Source: Prevotella sp. CAG:1320 | GTDB taxonomy: Bacteria; Bacteroidota; Bacteroidia; Bacteroidales; Bacteroidaceae | NCBI GenBank assembly: GCA_000435635.1 | Contig: FR882101.1 | Location: 1-14,959, forward strand | Reading direction: 5' to 3' | Length of the DNA stretch: 14,959 bases | In this document: in pieces, positions 9,601 to 14,959 of the stretch | Position numbering within the stretch: position 1 is the stretch's first letter | How the letters are laid out: every line of letters begins with the position of its first letter | Program-made: the position numbers and the translations under genes | Notes under the pieces: generated by a model | What the model saw: only the letters and a program-made list of their open reading frames with translations | What the model was told of the DNA's origin: nothing | Database searches by the model: none

Positions 9601-10445
9601 ATATTTTCTTCTGTCAATTCGGTCTCACGCTCAATGATCACCTCATTGCGTTCTATGGAAACCACTTCACCCGTATCTTCATCTACGAAGTCCTCGTTCC
9701 AACTTTTCAGTACACGTGCAGCCAACTTCCTGCCAATAGCGGCTTTCATATTCTTCTTGTTGACCTTCACTTCCTCAGCCAAATCGAATATCTGCAAGAT
9801 ATCCTTATCCTGCTCATAGCCGATGGCACGCAACAAAGTGGTAACGGGCAATTTCTTCTTTCGGTCAATATAGGCGTACATCACATTATTGATGTCTGTG
9901 GCGAACTCTATCCAACTTCCCTTGAAAGGAATGATTCGTGCGGAATAGAGCACAGTACCATTGGCATGAACACCCTGGCCAAAGAACACACCAGGAGAGC
10001 GATGCAACTGCGATACGACAACACGCTCTGCTCCATTGATAACAAACGTGCCGTTTTGGGTCATATACGGAATAGTGCCCAAGAATACATCCTGCGTGAT
10101 TGTTTTGAAGTCCTCAAATCCAGGGTCTGTACAATACAGCTTCATCTTGGCTTTCAAGGGCACGCTATAGGTAAGCCCACGCTCAAGACATTCCTCTATA
10201 GTATAACGAGGAGGATCAATGAAATAATCCAAAAACTCAAGCACGAAGTTGTTGCGGGTATCCGTTATGGGAAAGTTCTCGGCGAACACCTTGTACAGAC
10301 CATCATTCTTGCGCTCCTCGGGTGGAGTATCCAATTGCAAGAAGTCTTTGAAGGACTTCAACTGCACGTCGAGAAAATCCGGATAGGGATACGGATTATG
10401 CACGCTGGCGAAATTAATTCTGTTATCAACGTTCTTTGTAGCCAT
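6633..10445 (-). CDS. rpoB: DNA-directed RNA polymerase subunit beta
   Basis: A 1270-residue second-largest subunit of RNA polymerase, with the family domains in order. It opens with the Bacteroidetes-type start (VNFAS-like [21 protein letters not shown]). The rifampicin pocket is around residues 470-500, the fork and GPNIGL block around 521-533, and the conserved C-terminal half includes GEGLTF-independent motifs such as [20 protein letters not shown] and [19 protein letters not shown]. In the rifampicin region Gln474, Asp477, His487 and Ser492 (E. coli 513, 516, 526, 531) are all wild type, which predicts no target-site resistance at those positions. The gene starts 107 bases after rplL, with an attenuator-like hairpin in between and no clear promoter of its own. 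Expression therefore probably depends on read-through from the ribosomal-protein genes. Confidence 0.99.
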   Translation of the reverse strand: MATKNVDNRINFASVHNPYPYPDFLDVQLKSFKDFLQLDTPPEERKNDGLYKVFAENFPITDTRNNFVLEFLDYFIDPPRYTIEECLERGLTYSVPLKAKMKLYCTDPGFEDFKTITQDVFLGTIPYMTQNGTFVINGAERVVVSQLHRSPGVFFGQGVHANGTVLYSARIIPFKGSWIEFATDINNVMYAYIDRKKKLPVTTLLRAIGYEQDKDILQIFDLAEEVKVNKKNMKAAIGRKLAARVLKSWNEDFVDEDTGEVVSIERNEVIIERETELTEENIEEILDSGASSVLLHKDEEAANKYAIIFNTLAKDPSNSEKEAVNYIYRQLRNADPADDASAREVFQNLFFSDKRYDLGEVGRYRINKKLGLDTDMDVRVLTKDDIIEIIKYLIQLINSNATVDDIDHLSNRRVRTVGEQLANQFSIGLARMSRTIRERMNVRDNEEFTPTDLINAKTISSVINSFFGTNPLSQFMDQTNPLAEVTHKRRLSALGPGGLSRERAGFEVRDVHYTHYGRLCPIESPEGPNIGLISSLSMYAKINDLGFIVTPYRKVNDNKVDMDNNDVVFLTAEDEEGKIIGQGNAPLTEEGSFIRKVVKCRKDADYPVVPPTEVDYVDVSPQQIASVSAGLIPFLEHDDGHRALMGCNMMRQAVPLLHNEAPIVGTGLEKQVCENSRTMITAEGDGVIEYVDATTIRILYDRTEDEEFVSFEPALKEYRIPKFRRTNQNMTIDLRPICEKGQRVKAGDILTEGYATENGELALGRNLLVAYIPWKGYNYEDAVVISERIVRDDVLTSVHVDEYSLDVRETKRGVEEFTSDIPNVSEEATKDLDDNGIIRIGARVEPGDILIGKISPKGESDPSPEEKLLRAIFGDKAGDVKDSSLKANPSLSGVVIDKKLFSRAVKTRESKRQDKIVLQKIDEEYEAKNNDLRDILVEKLLTLTKGKTSEGIKDYSGVEIISKGARFTTAALKNLKYDSVQSNNWTGDEHTDKLIQQLVMNYIRKYKLLDAELKRRKFAITIGDELPSGVLQMAKVYVAKKRKIQVGDKLAGRHGNKGIVSKVVRMEDMPFLEDGRPVDLVLNPMGVPSRMNLGQIFEAILGAAGKKLGVKFATPIFDGAKLDDLSEWTDKAGLPRLCSTHIYDGETGEPFDQPATIGITYFLKLGHMVEDKMHARSIGPYSLITQQPLGGKAQFGGQRFGEMEVWALEAFGASHVLQEILTIKSDDVTGRSKAYEAIVKGDPMPTPGIPESLNVLLHELRGLGLSVKLD

Positions 10446-10490
10446 TTAGAAGAAATAAACGGGTTATTAATTCATTCGATATAAAAGACA

Positions 10491-10529
10491 CAAAAAGGTT
10501 AGGATTCGCCTACTGGGAGAATCCTAACC
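10491..10529 (-). terminator. Attenuator-like terminator between rplL and rpoB
   Basis: An 11-bp perfect inverted repeat (10497-10507 GGTTAGGATTC with 10519-10529) has an 11-base loop. In the minus direction it is followed directly by TTTTTGTG. It begins about 23 bases after the rplL stop. Since I see no rpoB promoter between the hairpin and the rpoB start at 10445, it most likely terminates only part of the transcripts. In E. coli the rplL-rpoB gap also holds a partial terminator that lowers rpoBC relative to ribosomal proteins; the same role is inferred here by position. Confidence 0.78.
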
Positions 10530-10552
10530 ATATTTAGATTGAAAAGTTCAGC

Positions 10553-10930
10553 TTACTTCAGCTCCACCTTGGCACCAGCCTCCTCGATAACCTTCTTCAG
10601 GTTCTCGGCCTCGTCCTTGGCAACGCCTTCCTTCAAGGTAGAAGGAGCACCGTCAACCAACTCCTTAGCTTCCTTCAAGCCAAGACCGCAAGCTTCCTTC
10701 ACGGCCTTAACAACCTGAAGTTTGGTAGCGCCTACCTCTGCCAATACAACATCGAAAGATGTCTTCTCCTCTGCGGCGGCCTCACCACCTGCAACAGGAC
10801 CAGCGGCTACAGCGACAGCTGCTGCGGCAGGCTCGATACCATACTCTTCCTTCAGGACCTTTGCCAACTCATTTACTTCTTTTACAGTAAGGTTTACCAA
10901 CTCTTCTGCGATAGATTTTACGTCTGCCAT
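10553..10930 (-). CDS. rplL: 50S ribosomal protein L7/L12
   Basis: This 125-residue protein forms the flexible stalk of the large ribosomal subunit, present as several dimers bound to L10, and recruits and stimulates GTPase factors such as EF-Tu and EF-G. Residues 1-35 are the dimerisation domain that contacts L10. An Ala/Gly-rich hinge follows (about 35-54, [19 protein letters not shown]). The globular factor-binding domain is 57-125, with the typical stretch [20 protein letters not shown]. Length and composition are normal for the family. It lies 57 bases after rplJ in an AT-rich spacer, consistent with co-transcription. The following hairpin separates it from rpoB, which allows the stalk protein to be made in larger amounts than RNA polymerase. 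Confidence 0.98.
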   Translation of the reverse strand: MADVKSIAEELVNLTVKEVNELAKVLKEEYGIEPAAAAVAVAAGPVAGGEAAAEEKTSFDVVLAEVGATKLQVVKAVKEACGLGLKEAKELVDGAPSTLKEGVAKDEAENLKKVIEEAGAKVELK

Positions 10931-10987
10931 TTTATTCTAAAAATTTAATTTGTTTATACTTTAATTATTTGCGACATTGATGAGATG

Positions 10988-11506
10988 TTATTCAGCGCGC
11001 TTGCCCAATGTCTCAAGCACACCGTGGATAGTATTGCCTCCAGACTGCAGAGCGGAAAGTACGTTCTTTGCGGGAGACTGCAGCAAAGCGACAATCTCGG
11101 CGATAACCTCGTTCTTGCTCTTGATTGCAACCAGCTCGTCAAGCTTGTCAGCACCTACATATAAGCCTTCCTCGGCATATGCGCCTTTCAATGCGGGAAT
11201 ACCTTCTTTCTTATATTCCTTCAACAATTTGGCGGGGCTGTTTGCCACTTGCGTGAACATAACGGCCGTAGTGCCCTTCAAGCAACCATACAAAGGCTCG
11301 AAATCAATATCAGAAGCCTCGAAAGCCTTGTGCAGCAGGGTATTCTTGACAACGACCATCTTGATCTCCTGCTTGAAACATTTCTCGCGGAGAGCATGGG
11401 TCTTTTCAGCATTAAGCCCTGTCACATCCACCAAATAGAAGTGGGGGTACTCCTGCAGTTTCTTTCCAAGCTCTACAATGATAGTATCTTTTACTTCTTT
11501 CTTCAT
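10988..11506 (-). CDS. rplJ: 50S ribosomal protein L10
   Basis: This 172-residue protein anchors L7/L12 dimers at the base of the ribosomal stalk and binds 23S rRNA. The N-terminal rRNA-binding domain includes FYLVDVTGLNAEKTHALRE and the conserved KMVVVKNTLLHKA (residues 49-61). The C-terminal helix that carries L7/L12 dimers is about 133-172. In many bacteria the L10-L7/L12 complex represses its own mRNA through a long leader before rplJ. Here only 18 bases separate rplA from rplJ, so no such independent leader or promoter fits between them. Any autoregulatory structure would have to lie inside rplA. Confidence 0.98.
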   Translation of the reverse strand: MKKEVKDTIIVELGKKLQEYPHFYLVDVTGLNAEKTHALREKCFKQEIKMVVVKNTLLHKAFEASDIDFEPLYGCLKGTTAVMFTQVANSPAKLLKEYKKEGIPALKGAYAEEGLYVGADKLDELVAIKSKNEVIAEIVALLQSPAKNVLSALQSGGNTIHGVLETLGKRAE

Positions 11507-11524
11507 TTTACAAAACTTTTAGAG

Positions 11525-12217
11525 TTATTCAACTGATTTAGGATCAATCTTGATACCCTTACTCATCGTGCTAGAAATAAAGATACTCTTCAGATATGTA
11601 CCCTTTGCGGCGGCAGGCTTCAACTTCACCACGGTGGAGATAAACTCCTTGGCATTGCCAAAAATCTGCTCGGGAGACATGCTCACCTTACCGATAGAGG
11701 TATGGATGATACCAGTCTTGTCCACTTTGAAGTCAATTTTACCTTGCTTCACTTCCTTGACAGCCTTGGCTACGTCCATTGTCACCGTGCCGCTTTTGGG
11801 GTTAGGCATCAAGCCACGCGGACCAAGAACGCGGCCCAAGGGACCGACTTTACCCATACATGAAGGCATGGTAATAATCACGTCAACGTCAGTCCATCCA
11901 CCCTTTATCTTCTCGATATACTCATCAAGACCTACGTAGTCAGCGCCTGCTTCTTTAGCGGCGGCTTCTTGATCAGGGGTACAAAGAGCGAGAACGCGGG
12001 TAACCTTGCCAGTACCATGGGGCAATGAAACGACACCACGTACCATCTGATTAGCCTTACGAGGATCTACGCCCAAACGTACGTCCACATCCACAGAAGC
12101 ATCGAATTTAGTGGTGGTAATTTCCTTCACCAACTCACATGCCTCTTTCAACGTGTAGACCTTCCCTGCTTCAATCTTGTCAGCTACCGATTTTTGGTTT
12201 TTTGTCAGCTTACTCAT
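11525..12217 (-). CDS. rplA: 50S ribosomal protein L1
   Basis: This 230-residue protein forms the mobile L1 stalk at the E site of the large subunit and helps release deacylated tRNA. The signature [18 protein letters not shown] is at residues 128-145, and the N-terminal domain contains [20 protein letters not shown] (38-57). L1 in many bacteria also represses the rplK-rplA mRNA by binding a mimic of its 23S site; I could not recognise such a site in the 57-base nusG-rplK gap or the 20-base rplK-rplA gap. The length is normal for the family, and the close spacing on both sides supports a single transcript. Confidence 0.98.
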   Translation of the reverse strand: MSKLTKNQKSVADKIEAGKVYTLKEACELVKEITTTKFDASVDVDVRLGVDPRKANQMVRGVVSLPHGTGKVTRVLALCTPDQEAAAKEAGADYVGLDEYIEKIKGGWTDVDVIITMPSCMGKVGPLGRVLGPRGLMPNPKSGTVTMDVAKAVKEVKQGKIDFKVDKTGIIHTSIGKVSMSPEQIFGNAKEFISTVVKLKPAAAKGTYLKSIFISSTMSKGIKIDPKSVE

Positions 12218-12237
12218 TTTTTAAATTGAAGTTTAAA

Positions 12238-12678
12238 TTATTCACCAGGGAAGTCCCCTTTTACAGTTATACCCATACTTCTTGCCGTTCCGGCAATCAG
12301 TTTCATGGCAGACTCCACCGTAAAACAGTTCAAGTCCTTCATCTTGTCCTCGGCGATAGCCCTCACCTGATCCCAGGTTACGCTAGCCACCTTCTGGCGG
12401 TTAGGCTGGGAAGAACCAGACTTCACCTTGGCAGCCTCCTTGAGCTGTACTGCTGCGGGAGGGGTCTTGATGACGAAGTCAAATGACTTGTCAGCGTAAT
12501 AAGTAATTACGACTGGCAAGATCTTGCCGGCCTTATCTTGCGTACGGGCATTGAACTCTTTGCAGAATCCCATGATGTTAATACCCTTAGAACCCAAAGC
12601 AGGGCCTACGGGAGGCGAGGGATTCGCTGCGCCACCTTTAATCTGTAATTTGATTAATCCAGCAACTTCTTTTGCCAT
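12238..12678 (-). CDS. rplK: 50S ribosomal protein L11
   Basis: This 146-residue protein binds the GTPase-associated region of 23S rRNA with L10, and takes part in EF-G function and the stringent response. The N-terminal domain carries the proline motif [11 protein letters not shown] at residues 22-32, including Pro23 and Pro26 of the thiostrepton-binding face. The C-terminal rRNA-binding domain (about 72-140) ends in [13 protein letters not shown], a family signature. It follows nusG by 57 bases and precedes rplA by 20 bases. The ATG at 12678 gives the normal MAKEVAG start and a standard family length. Confidence 0.98.
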   Translation of the reverse strand: MAKEVAGLIKLQIKGGAANPSPPVGPALGSKGINIMGFCKEFNARTQDKAGKILPVVITYYADKSFDFVIKTPPAAVQLKEAAKVKSGSSQPNRQKVASVTWDQVRAIAEDKMKDLNCFTVESAMKLIAGTARSMGITVKGDFPGE

Positions 12679-12735
12679 TTCTGTGTTAATATTTAATAGT
12701 TGAAATCTATGAAAAGGCCAATGTCCGTAACAACA

Positions 12736-13278
12736 TTACTCCTTTTCAACTTGCATAAAACCCAATTCTAATGGAGTCTTCCTCCCGAAAATCTTGACCA
12801 TAACCTTCAGTTTGCGCTTATCGGAGTTCACCTCTTCTATAACGCCACTGAAACCGCTGAATGGGCCATCTGTTACCTTTACGGTCTCGTCGATTACGAA
12901 AGGTATGTCCATACCTGCGGCAAGTTCAGTCTCCTCTGCCTTGCCCAACATTCTGTTGATGTCATTTTGGGATACAGGGGAAGGATTATCCAGTCCTCCA
13001 AGAAAACCAAGCACATTAGGACAGAATCGTAAAGTATGTGCGACATCTCCCACCAAGTTTGCCTCAACGAACACATAGCCAGGAAGACTTACTTTCTCCT
13101 TGACAACACGTTTCCCTTGACGCACACTAGCGTGCTTCTCCATGGGTATCAACACCTGGGAGACATGAGACGCCAAAAAGTCGTTATGCTTCAATTCTGC
13201 CTCAATGTATTCCTTCACTTTGGCTTCCTTTCCGCTAACGGCCTTCAGAACATACCATTTCTTTCCAATCTCTGCCAT
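12736..13278 (-). CDS. nusG: Transcription termination/antitermination factor NusG
   Basis: A 180-residue elongation factor that binds the clamp of RNA polymerase and, through its C-terminal domain, can contact Rho or ribosomal protein S10. The NGN domain covers about residues 1-115, opening with KKWYVLKAVSGKEAKVKEYI and containing LPGYVFVEA (65-73). The KOW domain covers about 131-178, with VKVTDGPFSGFSGVIEEVN. Both domains are present and the length is typical for Bacteroidetes. It lies 12 bases after secE, the usual secE-nusG pairing, and 57 bases before rplK. Confidence 0.98.
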   Translation of the reverse strand: MAEIGKKWYVLKAVSGKEAKVKEYIEAELKHNDFLASHVSQVLIPMEKHASVRQGKRVVKEKVSLPGYVFVEANLVGDVAHTLRFCPNVLGFLGGLDNPSPVSQNDINRMLGKAEETELAAGMDIPFVIDETVKVTDGPFSGFSGVIEEVNSDKRKLKVMVKIFGRKTPLELGFMQVEKE

Positions 13279-13290
13279 TTCCTTTTCAGA

Positions 13291-13482
13291 TTAACCCGGA
13301 TAAACTACTTTCATTAGATTCTCGAAGACGAAGTCCATCGCAAACACAATCAAAGCGATGACAAGGGAAGCAGATAAAACAACCATCGCGCTGTGTGTGA
13401 GCTGGGCCATCGTCGGCCATGTAGTCTTATGCGCAAGTTCTTCATAACAAGTCTTGCAGTAATCTACGAATCTCTTAAGCAT
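13291..13482 (-). CDS. secE: Preprotein translocase subunit SecE
   Basis: A 63-residue single-span membrane protein of the SecYEG channel, which clamps SecY in the inner membrane. Residues 17-25 include the conserved amphipathic-helix signature HKTTWPT (Trp22, Pro23), and residues 32-53 form one transmembrane segment (AMVVLSASLVIALIVFAMDF). The frame stays open upstream to 13620, but that extension runs through tRNA-Trp, so translation must begin at the ATG at 13482, 16 bases after the tRNA. The size then matches the short single-helix SecE of most bacteria. The short gap suggests the mRNA 5' end is created by tRNA processing if both are on one transcript. Confidence 0.95.
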   Translation of the reverse strand: MLKRFVDYCKTCYEELAHKTTWPTMAQLTHSAMVVLSASLVIALIVFAMDFVFENLMKVVYPG

Positions 13483-13498
13483 ATCACTTTTATTTTTG

Positions 13499-13571
13499 CA
13501 CGGGTTGGAAGGCTCGAACTCCCGACCCTTGGTTTTGGAGACCAATGCTCTACCAACTGAGCTAAACCCGT
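13499..13571 (-). tRNA. tRNA-Trp(CCA)
   Basis: A 73-base cloverleaf on the minus strand. The acceptor stem pairs ACGGGTT with AACCCGT, followed by discriminator G. The D-arm is GCTCAGTTGGTAGAGC. The anticodon stem pairs TTGGT with ACCAA around loop CTCCAAA, giving anticodon CCA, which reads the tryptophan codon UGG. The T-arm is GTCGGGAGTTCGAGCCTTC-like, with the TTCGA loop. The CCA tail is not encoded. It sits between tuf and secE, the standard position in Bacteroidetes. Confidence 0.96.
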
Positions 13572-13576
13572 AAGAA

Positions 13577-13608
13577 AGTTCCCGCAACAAAAGGGAGTCA
13601 CGGGAACT
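13577..13608 (-). promoter_or_regulatory. Hairpin between tuf and tRNA-Trp
   Basis: AGTTCCCG (13577-13584) and CGGGAACT (13601-13608) form an 8-bp perfect stem with a 16-base loop. In the minus direction it is followed by TTCTT and then, within a few bases, by the tRNA-Trp 5' end. It could be a weak terminator/attenuator after tuf or a processing signal that separates the abundant tuf mRNA from the tRNA. The short U-run and long loop make full termination unlikely. Confidence 0.5.
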
Positions 13609-13643
13609 CTTGTATATCAATTAAGATATTGTCTGACTATTAA

Positions 13644-14831
13644 TTAGTCCAAGATAGCGGTAATCTGACCAGAACCTACCGTACGACCACCCTCACGGAT
13701 AGCGAAGCGGAGACCCTCATTCAGGGCTACAGGATAAATCAGCTTAACCTCAATCTCTACGTTGTCACCAGGCATTACCATCTCAACACCTGCGGGGAGA
13801 GTAATCTCACCAGTGCAGTCCATTGTGCGGAGATAGAACTGAGGACGATACTTGTTGCCAAATGGAGTGTGACGGCCACCCTCTTCCTTCTTCAACACGT
13901 AGATAGAAGCCTTGAAGTGATCGTGAGGAGTGATAGCGCCAGGATGCACTACTACCATACCACGCTTGATCTCGTTCTTGTCGATACCACGGAGCAACAG
14001 ACCTACGTTGTCACCAGCCTCGCCTTCAGGAAGGGTCTTGCGGAACATTTCCACGCCAGTGATGACAGACTTCTTGTCCTCACCGAGACCGAGCAACTGC
14101 ACTTCGTCACCTACCTTGCAACGACCAGTCTCAATACGACCAGTAGCGACAGTACCACGACCAGTGATAGAGAACACGTCCTCAACAGGCATCAAGAAAG
14201 GCTTGTCGACCTCACGAGTAGGCTCTTGGATCCATTCGTCAACGGTGTCCATCAACTTCACGACAGAGTCAACCCACTTGTCAACGCCGTTCAATGCGCC
14301 AAGGGCAGAACCGCGGATGATAGGAGTATCCTCCTCATATTCATATTGCTCGAGGATTTCACGAACTTCCATCTCAACGAGTTCAAGCATCTCCTCATCG
14401 TCAACCATATCACACTTGTTCAAGAAAACGACCAAACGAGGAACATTCACCTGACGAGCGAGAAGCACGTGCTCACGAGTCTGGGGCATAGGACCATCGG
14501 TAGCGGCTACCACGAGGATAGCACCATCCATCTGGGCAGCACCAGTTACCATGTTCTTCACATAGTCAGCGTGACCCGGGCAGTCCACGTGAGCGTAGTG
14601 ACGCTTTTCGGTCTCGTACTCGATGTGGGCGGTGTTGATGGTGATACCACGCTCCTTCTCCTCGGGGGCGTTGTCAATCTGGTCGAAAGACTTCACCTCT
14701 TGGGAAGTGCCGAGCTTCTCGTGCAAAACCTTAGAGATAGCGGCGGTCAAGGTGGTCTTACCGTGGTCTACGTGACCAATTGTACCAATGTTAACATGCG
14801 GTTTGGTACGCACGAATTCTTCTTTAGCCAT
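13644..14831 (-). CDS. tuf: Translation elongation factor Tu
   Basis: This 395-residue GTPase delivers aminoacyl-tRNA to the ribosomal A site. GTP-binding elements are all present: P-loop GHVDHGKTT (19-27), switch I RGITIN (61-66), DCPGH (83-87, with catalytic His87), NKCD (138-141) and SAL (175-177). Domains 2 and 3 follow (about 210-305 and 306-395), ending with the conserved [14 protein letters not shown]. The gene starts 73 bases after tRNA-Thr with no promoter motif in the gap, so it is probably co-transcribed with upstream tRNA genes, as in the tRNA-tufB arrangement of other bacteria. Length is normal and nothing is missing. Confidence 0.99.
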   Translation of the reverse strand: MAKEEFVRTKPHVNIGTIGHVDHGKTTLTAAISKVLHEKLGTSQEVKSFDQIDNAPEEKERGITINTAHIEYETEKRHYAHVDCPGHADYVKNMVTGAAQMDGAILVVAATDGPMPQTREHVLLARQVNVPRLVVFLNKCDMVDDEEMLELVEMEVREILEQYEYEEDTPIIRGSALGALNGVDKWVDSVVKLMDTVDEWIQEPTREVDKPFLMPVEDVFSITGRGTVATGRIETGRCKVGDEVQLLGLGEDKKSVITGVEMFRKTLPEGEAGDNVGLLLRGIDKNEIKRGMVVVHPGAITPHDHFKASIYVLKKEEGGRHTPFGNKYRPQFYLRTMDCTGEITLPAGVEMVMPGDNVEIEVKLIYPVALNEGLRFAIREGGRTVGSGQITAILD

Positions 14832-14904
14832 AGCTTTTCTTATTATTTATTTGATGAATAATCAGTAACTCAATTCTCCTTCCGATTCAACCGAATCACC
14901 TTTG

Positions 14905-14959
14905 AGCTGTAACTGAGAGTTGAACTCAGGACCTCTTCCTTACCAAGGAAGTGCTCTAC
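14905..14959 (-). tRNA. tRNA-Thr(GGT), 5' end cut by the window edge
   Basis: The last 55 bases of a tRNA on the minus strand. Visible parts are the 3' half of the D-arm (GTAGAGC) and the anticodon stem CTTCC/GGAAG around loop TTGGTAA, giving anticodon GGT (threonine ACC/ACU). The T-arm is CTGAG-TTCAACT-CTCAG, and the 3' acceptor strand is TTACAGC with discriminator T. The CCA tail is not encoded. Roughly 18 bases of the 5' side, including the 5' acceptor strand, are beyond the edge. Confidence 0.92.

Noticed and set aside
6633..10445. Possible rifampicin-resistance allele of rpoB
   Set aside because: Gln474, Asp477, His487 and Ser492, the main resistance positions, all carry the sensitive-type residue.
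13291..13620. A 109-residue version of SecE starting at 13620
   Set aside because: The first 46 codons run through tRNA-Trp and the hairpin before it. SecE similarity begins only at the ATG at 13482.
1..14959. CRISPR array, insertion sequence or toxin-antitoxin pair
   Set aside because: No regularly spaced repeats, no transposase, and no recognisable toxin or antitoxin were seen on either strand.

Overview
The window is the rpoBC/ribosomal-protein/tuf region of a Bacteroidales chromosome (phylum Bacteroidota), with one end of a probable mobile element next to it. The assignment rests on three things. RpoB and RpoC have Bacteroidetes-type sequences. The gene order is tRNA-Thr, tuf, tRNA-Trp, secE, nusG, rplK, rplA, rplJ, rplL, rpoB, rpoC. 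Two promoters on the left carry the Bacteroidetes -7 motif TAnnTTTG. The genus cannot be fixed from the sequence alone. Every recognised gene lies on the minus strand, so transcription runs from right to left.

Right to left: a 5'-truncated tRNA-Thr(GGT) at the right edge is followed by tuf (EF-Tu), a hairpin, tRNA-Trp(CCA), secE, nusG, rplK, rplA, rplJ and rplL. A strong hairpin with a U-tract separates rplL from rpoB and is probably an attenuator. rpoB and rpoC are 27 bases apart, and rpoC ends at a terminator with a perfect stem of about 20 bp. Together these genes make a translation factor, the Trp tRNA, a translocon subunit, a transcription factor, the L11/L1/L10/L7-L12 proteins of the large subunit, and the two largest RNA polymerase subunits.

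About 400 bases beyond the rpoC terminator comes an accessory pair: a tyrosine recombinase of the Bacteroides conjugative-transposon type and a small RhuM-like protein. Their reading frames overlap by ATGA and they share an intrinsic terminator at 121-166. The recombinase has Ser257 where the first catalytic arginine is expected. In Bacteroides, as I recall it, rpoC is followed by the rpsL-rpsG-fusA genes; here the recombinase sits there instead. The element probably extends off the left edge.

The most unusual signal is a duplicated promoter module. The recombinase promoter (1828-1884) and a second promoter at the extreme left edge (1-57) carry the same upstream box, 17 of 18 bases identical, at exactly the same 26-base distance from their -7 motifs. 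Both lack a convincing -33 element. This suggests one regulator controls the recombinase and an unseen gene off the left edge. The last ~1 kb of rpoC, facing the element, is also clearly more GC-rich than the rest of rpoBC.
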